Assembly (NCBI RefSeq): GCF_937468385.1 | Contig: NZ_CALBWS010000014.1 | Coordinates: 42,149 to 106,148, forward strand | Source of the DNA: Neobacillus rhizosphaerae | GTDB taxonomy: Bacteria > Bacillota > Bacilli > Bacillales > Cytobacillaceae | Reading direction: 5' to 3' | Length of the DNA: 64,000 nt | In this document: one piece after another, positions 34,908 through 42,319 of the stretch | Numbering within the stretch: position 1 is the first letter of the stretch | Layout: the number at the start of each line of letters is the position of its first letter | Program-made: the position numbers and the translations under genes | The notes under the pieces: generated by a model | Database searches by the model: none | The model's input: the letters and a program-made list of their open reading frames with translations, nothing else | What the model was told of the DNA's origin: nothing

Positions 34908-35278
34908 TTTCCTTCCCCCTTTTTCGTCTTGTAGCTTTTCATTTGAGCTTCGATTTCTTTCTCCACTTCTGCCATTAAATCTTGGTCAACTTGAGAATCA
35001 GTCATTTGTTCTTCTTCCTTCATTATCTTGGCAACTTCTGATTCATATTGTCGCTTTAAATTTTTATAATCAGCATGGGAGATTTTATCCATTTTATATT
35101 CAAACTCTATTTCATTAAGTGTTGTCAAGAGAGCTTCTTTCGATGTTGCTAAATCCTGACCATTTGCACTTACCTGTAAATAATTATCCCACTTAAATAG
35201 GGGTGATATTATAAGAAATAGACAAGTGAGCGCCAAGGCTGCTGTAAAAATCATCGATATGATTGAGATATCATGCAT
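34904..35278 (-). CDS. CcmI-like membrane protein
   Basis: 124 residues: one N-terminal membrane segment (MIFTAALALTCLFLIISPLF) and a charged cytoplasmic or external helix. The stretch SKEALLTTLNEIEFEYKMDKISHADYKNLKRQYE matches the start of CcmI/CycH proteins (LLxALxElExDxxxGxLxxxDY). CcmI helps position apocytochrome c with CcmFH. The TPR domain of proteobacterial CcmI is absent, so this is a short form. Confidence 0.72.
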   Translation of the reverse strand: MHDISIISMIFTAALALTCLFLIISPLFKWDNYLQVSANGQDLATSKEALLTTLNEIEFEYKMDKISHADYKNLKRQYESEVAKIMKEEEQMTDSQVDQDLMAEVEKEIEAQMKSYKTKKGEGK

Positions 35279-35291
35279 TTTGTTTCACATC

Positions 35292-35795
35292 CTAAAGATA
35301 CTTTTTGCGTTCTTCATCGATCATGGAAGAGAGGATTTCCCCTTCTACTTCATCTTCGGTGTTTTGATATTCAATGACAGGTTCTTCTGTTCTTTTTTTC
35401 TTGACCCATTTACGGATAATGATAAACAATGCAAGTGCAGCTGCTCCTAAAACAACAAAGGGAAGAACCCAAGCAGTTAAGCTAAAACCGCTTTTTTCTG
35501 GGGAAGTCAAGATTTCCTCACCATAAATATTGACATAGTATTTACGGATTTTATCCTTATCCCACCCTTTATTCATCATATCAACTAAATCTGCTTTAAA
35601 CTCAGTCGTTAAATTGCATGTATTTGGGTCGCATTCATAGTGATCTTGACCACAACCGCAGGTACAGGCGAACTGCGAGGCAACTGCTTTAAATTCAGGT
35701 GATTTATAGTCGAACTGTTTTGCTTCCACACGTAAGAACGAACCTTGAAAGATAAATGCAATGATAAGGAGCCCTAGACAAAATTTACTTTTCAT
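35292..35795 (-). CDS. ccmH: CcmH/CycL-family cytochrome c assembly thiol protein
   Basis: 167 residues with a signal peptide, an extracytoplasmic three-helix domain, a membrane segment (AWVLPFVVLGAAALALFIII) and a charged tail. The redox region is FACTCGCGQDHYECDPNTC, which contains the CcmH-type pattern C-x-C-G-C plus two further cysteines. In CcmH, two of these form the disulfide that exchanges with apocytochrome c. The extra Cys residues differ from the E. coli LRCxxCQ form. ATG 35795 begins one base after the ccmF stop. Confidence 0.85.
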   Translation of the reverse strand: MKSKFCLGLLIIAFIFQGSFLRVEAKQFDYKSPEFKAVASQFACTCGCGQDHYECDPNTCNLTTEFKADLVDMMNKGWDKDKIRKYYVNIYGEEILTSPEKSGFSLTAWVLPFVVLGAAALALFIIIRKWVKKKRTEEPVIEYQNTEDEVEGEILSSMIDEERKKYL

Positions 35796-35796
35796 A

Positions 35797-37779
35797 TTAA
35801 GACACCTCTTTGCGTACTCCAGTGTATCTTGGAGTAACATTTCCATATTTCCCGTTCCAGACCGCGAACAGAGCACCGATAACAATCATAAAAGAACCAA
35901 ACCATAACCAGTTCATCATTGGATTAATTTTTACAACAAAGGTTGCTTTACCGTCATCTTCCCAAGCACTAAGGACAATGTAGAGGTCTTCCTTAACCGA
36001 GGAAATGATGGCAACCTCGGATGATGGCTGGTCCCAGTTACCATAAAAGACCTTTTCCGGCTGGAAGGTACCTAGTCTTTTACCATTCTTAAAAACTGTT
36101 ATGTCTGCATATACAATATCGTTGATTCCTTCTTTTTTCTGGTCAAGACGCTCGTAATTGAGACGATAATCTTTTAATTCAATGGATTGTCCTAATGCTA
36201 CCGTTTTCATTGTTTCTACATCATAGTTTTGTGAACCAATAATCCCCATAGTGATAAAGGCAATTCCAAGATGAACAATATATCCGCCGTATCTGCGGCG
36301 ATTTCGAATCATTAATCGGTAAAGGGCAACTAGAGGTTTTTCGTTTGTCATCTTTCTTCTTGCTTTGACTCCTCGATAAAACTCTAAGTAGTGTGTGATC
36401 AATAATAGAATGATAACCCCGTAACCGATGACTGCCCATGCTTTTTGAATGCCTAAAACGACCATTAGGATCATGCCGACGACAGCTAGAATTGCCGGAA
36501 TCATGAAGTTTTTCCTGAGATTTTTTACTGTTGACCTTTGCCAGGCCAGCATCGGACAAACGGCCATAACAAACATCATCGATAATAGAATCGGTGCTTC
36601 TACTTTATTAAAGAATGGGAGCCCAACCGTTACTTTCGTCCCGCGAACCGCTTCAGATACCAACGGGAAAATCGTTCCCCAGAATACCGCAAATGCAGCG
36701 CCTACAAGTAATAGGTTGTTAACTAAGAAACTGCTTTCTTTTGAAACAAAGGATTGGAATTCCCCTGCACTCCGTTTTAGTAGATTATAACGGCTCATTA
36801 ACACGTATAATGCAAGGATTACTGCAACGCCCATGAAGATCAAGAAATATAATCCTAGATTTGAATTTGCGAAGGCATGAACAGATGTCAGAACGCCGCT
36901 TCGTACTAGGAAAGTACCGAATAATGTTAGTGCATAAGAAACGATAATTAAACTGATATTCCATATTTTCAGCATGTTTTTCCGTTCTTGAATCATAACG
37001 GAATGCAAGAAAGCGGTTGCTGTTAACCAAGGCATAAATGATGCATTTTCAACTGGATCCCATGCCCAGTAGCCGCCCCAGCCAAGCTCAACATAGGCCC
37101 ATTGTCCGCCAAAGATATTTCCAAGGCTCAAGAAAAGCCAAGCAATAATCGTCCAGCGTCTTGTCATTTTAATCCAGAAATCATCGACATTTTTCAAGAT
37201 TAATGCTGCCATTGCAAAGGCAAATGGGATGGCAAGGCCGACATACCCAAGGTAAAGTGTCACTGGATGAATGATCATTCCGGGGTTTTGGAGCATTGGA
37301 TTTAAGCCTTTACCTTCTAGTGGAACGGTATCTAATAGAAGGAATGGTTTTGCCACAAAACCAAGGATGAAAAAGAAGAAAACCGCGTTAGCTAGTAGGA
37401 TGGCTGAAATATACGGAACCATCGGGTTTCCTTTCATCTTTCTTGAAAAAGCAATCATAATTGTGTAAAGGGTTAAGAAGAAAGTCCACAATAACAATGA
37501 ACCCGCATTACCAGCCCATAGGGCGGTAAGTTTATAAATGATTGGAAGCTCACTACTTGTATAATCACTTACGTATTGATATTGGAATTGCGATGTTCCT
37601 AAAAGGTAGAACAAGGAAATCATCGCAAGGGCCGCACAAACAAATAATGCGATTAATCCCCCTTTACCACTGTTAATAAGCTTTTGATTTTTTGTGCTAA
37701 TCCCCAAAGTGGTAATTAGAAGTGCATAAATCGCAATGGCTAATCCTATATAAATGGTTGCGTTAGCAAATAAAAACAT
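35797..37779 (-). CDS. ccmF: heme lyase CcmF
   Basis: 660 residues and about 13-15 membrane segments. The heme-handling motif is WGGYWAWDPVENASFMPWL near residue 235, and LFGTFLVRSGVLTSVHAFAN follows, as in CcmF. An external domain near the C-terminus (about 510-610) is also typical. CcmF attaches heme from CcmE to the CxxCH of apocytochrome c. It is 25 bp after ccmE and one base before ccmH. Confidence 0.95.
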   Translation of the reverse strand: MFLFANATIYIGLAIAIYALLITTLGISTKNQKLINSGKGGLIALFVCAALAMISLFYLLGTSQFQYQYVSDYTSSELPIIYKLTALWAGNAGSLLLWTFFLTLYTIMIAFSRKMKGNPMVPYISAILLANAVFFFFILGFVAKPFLLLDTVPLEGKGLNPMLQNPGMIIHPVTLYLGYVGLAIPFAFAMAALILKNVDDFWIKMTRRWTIIAWLFLSLGNIFGGQWAYVELGWGGYWAWDPVENASFMPWLTATAFLHSVMIQERKNMLKIWNISLIIVSYALTLFGTFLVRSGVLTSVHAFANSNLGLYFLIFMGVAVILALYVLMSRYNLLKRSAGEFQSFVSKESSFLVNNLLLVGAAFAVFWGTIFPLVSEAVRGTKVTVGLPFFNKVEAPILLSMMFVMAVCPMLAWQRSTVKNLRKNFMIPAILAVVGMILMVVLGIQKAWAVIGYGVIILLLITHYLEFYRGVKARRKMTNEKPLVALYRLMIRNRRRYGGYIVHLGIAFITMGIIGSQNYDVETMKTVALGQSIELKDYRLNYERLDQKKEGINDIVYADITVFKNGKRLGTFQPEKVFYGNWDQPSSEVAIISSVKEDLYIVLSAWEDDGKATFVVKINPMMNWLWFGSFMIVIGALFAVWNGKYGNVTPRYTGVRKEVS

Positions 37780-37804
37780 TTCATCACCTTCTTATGTGTG
37801 CCTG

Positions 37805-38257
37805 TTATTTTTCTTTCGGTGGTTGATTTAACTTATCTTTATGTGTTTCAGGGTCATATTCTTTGATGTCTTTTCCTTCATACTTAGATGGACATCTTGT
37901 TTTTACTGACTCGGCTTCAAAAGTATCCTTTTTTGTTGGAGATCCTTGAAGTATAGTAATAACACCTTCAGAGAAGTTATCTGGTTTTGGACCGTTATGA
38001 ATCACATGCATGACATGACCTTCGTTATCTTTTACATCAAATTTCAACTCAATTTTGTCAGGATTCCATTTAATAGAGTCTTCAATTAATAATCCTTCTA
38101 CGGTAACGAAATCGTCTTTATGCTGATCTTGGGTAGCCATCAGTTGTTTTAGCGTCAATTCCACTCCACTTGACCCTGGAGTTGCTGCCATAAGTAGGAA
38201 AACAATAGCTCCAGCAATAATAAAACCACCAAGCATGACAATCGTATTCTTTTTCAT
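37805..38257 (-). CDS. ccmE: heme chaperone CcmE, CxxxY (archaeal-like) variant
   Basis: 150 residues: membrane anchor (IVMLGGFIIAGAIVFLLMAA), then the CcmE OB domain (FVTVEGLLIEDSIKW; VITILQGSPTKKDTFEAE). Most CcmE bind heme covalently through His in HxxxY. Here the position reads TRCPSKYEG, so Cys122 replaces the histidine and Tyr126 is kept. CxxxY CcmE is known from archaea and some Desulfovibrio, where it defines a variant of System I. The start is ATG 38257, eight bases after GGGG. Confidence 0.9.
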   Translation of the reverse strand: MKKNTIVMLGGFIIAGAIVFLLMAATPGSSGVELTLKQLMATQDQHKDDFVTVEGLLIEDSIKWNPDKIELKFDVKDNEGHVMHVIHNGPKPDNFSEGVITILQGSPTKKDTFEAESVKTRCPSKYEGKDIKEYDPETHKDKLNQPPKEK

Positions 38258-38270
38258 TTTTCTCACCCCA

Positions 38271-39329
38271 TTAAAGTAATTTTTTCATTTCTTCTTCATA
38301 CATTTCTTGGTCTATCTTTCCGGTTAAAAGTTTCTTGCGCAATTCCTTTTTTTCTTCAGCATTTGAAACCTTATTGTCTTTTTTGGCAGTTGACTTCTTT
38401 GGCTGATTTTTATTATGTTTTGTTCCCTTTGCTGTTGTATGAGAGGATTGAGCGTTCCCTTTCAATCCTAAGTAAACGAAAAGACCTGCAATGATAAGAG
38501 CGATCCCGATAATTGATGCCCCGCCAACTCCGATAATTGGACTTGAAGAGCTACCTTTCCCACCTTTTACAACCTGATCAGTTGCCGTACCATTATTTAC
38601 TCCTGTATGGTTTTCATCCTTTGGCGGCTGTGCCTTGTTTATGACCTCCATTGTTGATTCAGTGCCATCTTTCTTATAGGAGAAGGAATACTTCAAGTTT
38701 TCTCCAGCTTTTACCTTGTTGTATTGGTAGTAATAGAGTTCTTCCCCATATTCATTTTTGGAATTGTTTGAAGCTTTAGGCTCTATCTTAATCTCCTTAG
38801 CATTCATAGGGGCATAAAAGATAACATCAAGTAGTTCTATATCACTATTATTAATGAGTTCATATGTAAAGCTCTTTTTATCTTTAACATCAATATTTTT
38901 CGTGTAGTATTCGATAACAAATTTGTATGTCTCGTTATTTTTTATCGGTTTTGCTGGTTTCCAGCTAATCATTCCCTTTTCTTTATCTACATCATATGGA
39001 CGCTGTACTTCCGGTTTATTTTCTTCAGGAAATTCTGCAACTAATGCAGCCTCAAAGCCTTTTTCATTTGAAGGAACTGAAATTTCTACTTTCCCGTTAT
39101 AATCCTGACCACTTTTGTTGGTAATTGTTCCATATTGTCCCACTAGAAGTGAAGGGATATCTCTTGACCAGCCCTCTGGATAATCGAATTCTGGCATGAC
39201 TTGAACCTGCATTTCCTTAATCGGAAATTTCTCTGCCTGAAAGGCTGTTTCAGCATTAGCCTTCGGTATGATAAAACTAGATAAAAATGATGCAATCACG
39301 AAAAATGCCAACCACTTTTTCTTAAGCAT
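38271..39329 (-). CDS. exported single-helix protein with SHOCT-like tail, ccm cluster, unknown function
   Basis: 352 residues: signal peptide (WLAFFVIASFLSSFIIPKANA), a ~200-residue beta-rich external domain (YGTITNKSGQDYNGKVEIS; YKFVIEYYTKNIDVKDKKSF), a glycine-rich linker, one membrane segment (IIGVGGASIIGIALIIAGLF), and a basic tail ending RKKLLTGKIDQEMYEEEMKKLL, like the SHOCT motif. It is the first gene of the ccm operon, 14 bp before ccmE. It shares layout with the protein at 33912. Function unknown. Confidence 0.6.
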   Translation of the reverse strand: MLKKKWLAFFVIASFLSSFIIPKANAETAFQAEKFPIKEMQVQVMPEFDYPEGWSRDIPSLLVGQYGTITNKSGQDYNGKVEISVPSNEKGFEAALVAEFPEENKPEVQRPYDVDKEKGMISWKPAKPIKNNETYKFVIEYYTKNIDVKDKKSFTYELINNSDIELLDVIFYAPMNAKEIKIEPKASNNSKNEYGEELYYYQYNKVKAGENLKYSFSYKKDGTESTMEVINKAQPPKDENHTGVNNGTATDQVVKGGKGSSSSPIIGVGGASIIGIALIIAGLFVYLGLKGNAQSSHTTAKGTKHNKNQPKKSTAKKDNKVSNAEEKKELRKKLLTGKIDQEMYEEEMKKLL

Positions 39330-39618
39330 ATTAATCCTCCTTGACTTGGAAAACTCATCACTAGGAAGAACTATTTTCCACTATAGTCCTCTTTGAAATA
39401 AATATAATCGTTATCTACCACTATTTGGTGATTAACTCTTGAACATTTTGTTAAAGGATTAAAAACGTTCCTGTTTCGTCAATAAACCACCACAAAATGT
39501 TCACAATTCAAAAAGCTCCAGCCCATTTAGCGGCGAATGGACTGGAGCTAGTCGGTTATCAAAGTTCAAAGTATAGAAATTTTGAAAGCAAAAAAAAACC
39601 CGAACCCAATCGGTAGGT
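39330..39618. other. gap between ccm operon and cytochrome c gene
   Basis: Holds the cytochrome terminator (39590-39620), a 36-bp inverted repeat AGCTCCAGnCCATT/AATGGnCTGGAGCT at 39514-39549, and ~150 bp that must contain the ccm promoter. GATTATATTT near 39400 (minus) could be its -10. No gene is seen. Confidence 0.5.
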
Positions 39619-39620
39619 TC
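39590..39620 (-). terminator. terminator of the lipoprotein-cytochrome transcript
   Basis: GAACCTA/TTGGGTTC stem directly after the cytochrome stop codon, followed by nine T on the minus strand. Confidence 0.8.
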
Positions 39621-40302
39621 AAGGTGTAAGATAATCATTTATTTTTTCATTTTTGGGCTTTACTGTGCGAAGATAGCTAATGATGTCGGTTATATCCTTT
39701 TTACTTAACTGACGAGCACCTTCAAGGCCTTTTAATGACGGACCCATGCGAGTCTCTTCACGTCCATAAGCAATGCCAATCCACATCTGCTTATCAGTTG
39801 TATACTGCAAGTACTGGGGATTAGAGAGAACTGTTCCCATTTTTAATTTGCCTGCACCTGCTTCACCATGACAGTTAAGACAATACAAATTGTACTTCTT
39901 TAAACCACGCTCAGGATCACCGGAAATCGTTTTTGGAACATCAAAATCTATCTCTTTTGTTTGCCAATTTCTCATAAACGCTGTAAGATTATTCAAATCT
40001 TTTTCCTGTAATCTTGGTCCATAAGCAGGCATAGCAGTACCTTCTCTGCCATATTTCACGTAATTATATAAATCTTTGTCAGATACAGCGCTTAAAAAAT
40101 GCTGATTATTAATGGCTGTCCCAGAGTTTGACCCTTCTCCTTTACCGGTTTCACCGTGACAGACTAGACAATTATTGATATAGACCTTTTCCCCAGCAGC
40201 AATAGCTTTTTCATTCTTGCTGTCAAAAATACCACTTTTTCCGATTCCGAAAATAACGACAATAATAATCAAAATATAGCTTCCGATTAATATTTTTTTC
40301 AT
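39619..40302 (-). CDS. membrane-anchored di-heme cytochrome c
   Basis: 227 residues: an N-terminal membrane anchor (LIGSYILIIIVVIFGIG) and two class I cytochrome c domains. Heme 1 binds at CLVCH (C45, C48, H49) with a likely Met ligand in GTAMPAYG; heme 2 at CLNCH (C141, C144, H145) with Met in ETRMGPSL. It would carry electrons on the outer face of the membrane, for example to an oxidase or to the neighbouring redox lipoproteins. It starts 10 bp after the first UGA-containing lipoprotein gene and should share its transcript. Confidence 0.9.
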   Translation of the reverse strand: MKKILIGSYILIIIVVIFGIGKSGIFDSKNEKAIAAGEKVYINNCLVCHGETGKGEGSNSGTAINNQHFLSAVSDKDLYNYVKYGREGTAMPAYGPRLQEKDLNNLTAFMRNWQTKEIDFDVPKTISGDPERGLKKYNLYCLNCHGEAGAGKLKMGTVLSNPQYLQYTTDKQMWIGIAYGREETRMGPSLKGLEGARQLSKKDITDIISYLRTVKPKNEKINDYLTP

Positions 40303-40312
40303 GGGTTACTCC

Positions 40313-40759
40313 TTAATTGGGCTCAGGTGTTGGAGTCGGCTCCCCAAAATTTTTATATTTTCCAGTAATTAGTTGATAAATTTTCTTAGGACTTTTACCA
40401 TCAAGATGCATTTCTATCGCCTCCCGGGCGATATCGATACAGACGTCTCACGATATACTCATCGAATCCCATTCTTCTACAGCATTATTAGGACCCATTT
40501 TATTAATATAGCAATCAAGATTACTTTTATGACCATCCTGGGCGAAGCATCCGCAATAGCAAGGAACTTGTGCTATTACTTCTGGATATGTTGATGCTAG
40601 GATATAAGTCTCTTGAATTTTTTCAGAAGAATTCAAAACATAATCAGGCAGTGGTTTATGCTTTTTATCAAGGGTCACATCTTTAATTTTTGAGCTGCAT
40701 CCTGCAGCCACAATAGCAATTAATATACCAAGGAACAAGAGAGATGTGATTCGTTTCAT
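40313..40759 (-). CDS. candidate selenoprotein: PCYCGC-motif lipoprotein, copy 1 (UGA at codon 104)
   Basis: Reading through one in-frame TGA (40450-40448), this gene encodes 148 residues. A lipoprotein signal ends at LIAIVAAGC (lipid Cys21). The PCYCGC motif is at 66-71, then HKSNLDC (C83). Codon 104 is TGA, followed by DVC, so the protein would have a UxxC motif (U104, C107). After it come IDIAREAIEMHL and KIYQLITGKYKNFGEPTPTP, ending at TAA 40313. A hairpin follows the TGA. If TGA were a stop, 103 residues would be made and the conserved tail lost. ATG 40759 follows AAAGGGGTG by nine bases. The PCYCGC family (PF13798) has unknown function; metal or redox roles are likely. Confidence 0.85.
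40415..40433 (-). promoter_or_regulatory. bacterial SECIS-like hairpin, copy 1
   Basis: TATCGCC, loop CGGGA, GGCGATA: a 7-bp GC-rich stem whose loop has G in its second position, 21 nt after the TGA. These values agree with published bSECIS rules (loop 16-37 nt after UGA, a G in the first two loop bases). It is inside the coding frame, as bacterial SECIS must be. Confidence 0.8.
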
Positions 40760-40914
40760 ATTTTGTGTCACCCCTTTCCTTTATTTATATACTAGTTCAT
40801 CTTAACAAAAAGGTCTTAACCATATGGCTGCAAATTCTTACTAATTAGTGAAGTTTTTTAGATAATGAAATTATTAATAATATTTTTTCTTTAAGCTTTT
40901 GCCTTTTGCAAAAA

Positions 40915-40954
40915 TGAAAAACCACTGGAAATTTAATTAAAATCCCAATGGCTC
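40915..40954 (-). terminator. terminator after lipoprotein copy 2
   Basis: AGCCATTGG / CCAGTGGTTTTT stem with an AT-rich loop on the minus strand, 12 bp after the TAG at the end of the read-through frame. Its position just after that TAG, and not after the TGA, fits a gene that really extends past the TGA. Confidence 0.75.
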
Positions 40955-40966
40955 TTTTTACATATC

Positions 40967-41416
40967 CTACTTAGGTTCAGGCGTTGGAGTTGGATCCCCA
41001 AGATTTTTATATTTTCCCGTAATTAAGTGATAAATTTCCTTGGAATCTTTACCGCTAAGATGCATATCTATCGCCTCCCGGGCGATATTGATACATGTAT
41101 CTCACGCTATACCATGTGAATCCCATTCCTCAACTGCATTATTTGGTCCCATATTATGAATAAAGCAATCAAGGTTGCTCTTATGGCCATCAGCCTTACA
41201 ACCACAATAGCAAGGAACTTGAGCGATAACCTCTGGATATGTAGATGCCATAATATATGTTTCTTGAATTTTATTGGAAGTATTTAAAACATAATCAGGT
41301 AATGGCTGGTGTTTTTTATCAAGCTTCCAACTCTCGTCATCGAGTTTGGAGCCGCATCCTGCAGCCACTATAGCGATTAACGTCAACAGGAATAAAAGAG
41401 ATGTGATTCGTTTCAT
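40967..41416 (-). CDS. candidate selenoprotein: PCYCGC-motif lipoprotein, copy 2 (UGA at codon 105)
   Basis: 149 residues if the in-frame TGA (41104-41102) is read as selenocysteine. Lipoprotein signal to Cys21 (VAAGC), PCYCGC at 68-73, HKSNLDC (C84), then U105-D-T-C108, followed by INIAREAIDMHL and EIYHLITGKYKNLGDPTPTP, ending at TAG 40967. The first 100 residues are about 75% identical to copy 1, and so is the 44-residue part after the TGA (33 of 44). The DNA of the hairpin is almost identical. ATG 41416 lies nine bases after AAAGGGGTG. It has its own terminator and, upstream, a motif shared with two other genes. Confidence 0.85.
41069..41087 (-). promoter_or_regulatory. bacterial SECIS-like hairpin, copy 2
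   Basis: The same 19 nt as copy 1 (TATCGCC-CGGGA-GGCGATA), again 21 nt after the TGA. Outer pairs TG/CA and AT/AT with internal loops extend the stem. Confidence 0.8.
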
Positions 41417-41471
41417 ACTCTGCTTCACCCCTTTCTATTTTATTTTTACTAGTTCATTTATGTTCCTAATA

Positions 41472-41492
41472 ATAATGCTTAAATGTGCAGAA
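41472..41492 (-). promoter_or_regulatory. shared upstream motif TTCTGCACA-N6-CATTAT
   Basis: Lies about 56 bp before the start of lipoprotein copy 2. The same two blocks with the same 6-nt spacing occur at 42206-42226 before the Met-rich membrane protein; a related one is at 51379-51405. It may be a common operator or an alternative sigma promoter. Confidence 0.5.
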
Positions 41493-41629
41493 TCTATCGA
41501 GGAAAAAGTAATAATTTATGACTATAGAAAACTATAATAATTTCCCAAGATTTAAAGGCCAATAACACATGCATCGGTGAACGATCCTACGTTTATTGGA
41601 AATGGCGTTATACAATTTTATTAAACAAA

Positions 41630-41668
41630 AAAAATGCAGGAGATTCTCCATCGAACCTCCTGCATTTT
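41630..41668 (-). terminator. terminator of the Met-rich membrane protein gene
   Basis: AAATGCAGGAGGTTCGATG pairs with the following GAGAATCTCCTGCATTT, then T8 on the minus strand, directly after the stop codon. Confidence 0.88.
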
Positions 41669-41671
41669 CAA

Positions 41672-42169
41672 TTACATATTCATCATGTCATGACCGCTTG
41701 ATGCACCTGAACCTAACGTTGGATCAACCATTCCAAAAATCATTGCCACGTGTGCAACCACTAAGAAAATACTTACAAAGATGGCGTGAATTTTCAGTTT
41801 TTCTTCGACTGTCTTTTTCCTAAAAATAATTCCTAAATCAAGCAAAGCCATGCCAAGAAATGGAACAATTCCAAGCAGATAGAAAGTAACCGCTACAACA
41901 TCAATCCAGCCTTTCCATTCTCCGTTTACTGTTAGTGGTATGTATGCTGTTTTCATTAAGTAAATAAAAATTCCAGTAAAATATAACCCTGCAAATATAC
42001 CGACTACTTTATTCACTTTTCTTAAGGTACCGTCTAGATTTCTCGTAAATAATATTGCAAACTCCGAAATCGCCAGAGTTTCAGCACAAATCACTGGAAT
42101 CGCCATAAAAATAATTAAGTTCCATGGTTGATTGTCAGCAAGCAGTCCCATATAATGCGTCATATTCAT
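41672..42169 (-). CDS. Met/His-tipped membrane protein (DUF6803-like)
   Basis: 165 residues with five membrane segments. The N-terminus (MNMTHYMG) and C-terminus (SSGHDMMNM) are rich in Met and His, as in proteins that handle copper outside the membrane. I recall the family as DUF6803; function unknown. ATG 42169 is nine bases after GGAG; two other in-frame ATGs lie two codons on each side. It has its own terminator and shares an upstream motif with the lipoprotein gene, so the two may be co-regulated. Confidence 0.65.
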   Translation of the reverse strand: MNMTHYMGLLADNQPWNLIIFMAIPVICAETLAISEFAILFTRNLDGTLRKVNKVVGIFAGLYFTGIFIYLMKTAYIPLTVNGEWKGWIDVVAVTFYLLGIVPFLGMALLDLGIIFRKKTVEEKLKIHAIFVSIFLVVAHVAMIFGMVDPTLGSGASSGHDMMNM

Positions 42170-42205
42170 GTTCATCTTCTCCTTTATTATTATTGCACAT
42201 TTAAT

Positions 42206-42226
42206 ATAATGAAAAAGTGTGCAGAA
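42206..42226 (-). promoter_or_regulatory. shared upstream motif TTCTGCACA-N6-CATTAT
   Basis: About 37 bp before the start of the Met-rich membrane protein. Block content and spacing equal the copy at 41472-41492. Confidence 0.5.
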
Positions 42227-42274
42227 ACTTAGGAGAAACTATGGATAAATTATGTTAAGTGAAGGGTACAAAAA

Positions 42275-42312
42275 AAGCCTTAGTTCCGTTAATAACGGCC
42301 TAAGGCTTTTAA
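42275..42312 (-). terminator. terminator of efp
   Basis: AAAAGCCTTAGGCCGTT / AACGGAACTAAGGCTTTTTTT hairpin eight bases after the efp stop. Confidence 0.9.
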
Positions 42313-42319
42313 TTGAAAA

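Noticed and set aside
35797..38266. Ccm genes as the usual ResB/ResC System II
   Set aside because: CcmF and CcmE are clear and there is no ResB; the CcsA-like protein at 31745 has the CcmC-type WWVWEPR motif and CcmAB neighbours.
39619..39621. TGA stop of the di-heme cytochrome gene as another selenocysteine site
   Set aside because: The following sequence is a terminator hairpin with T9, with no conserved coding tail or suitable hairpin at SECIS distance.
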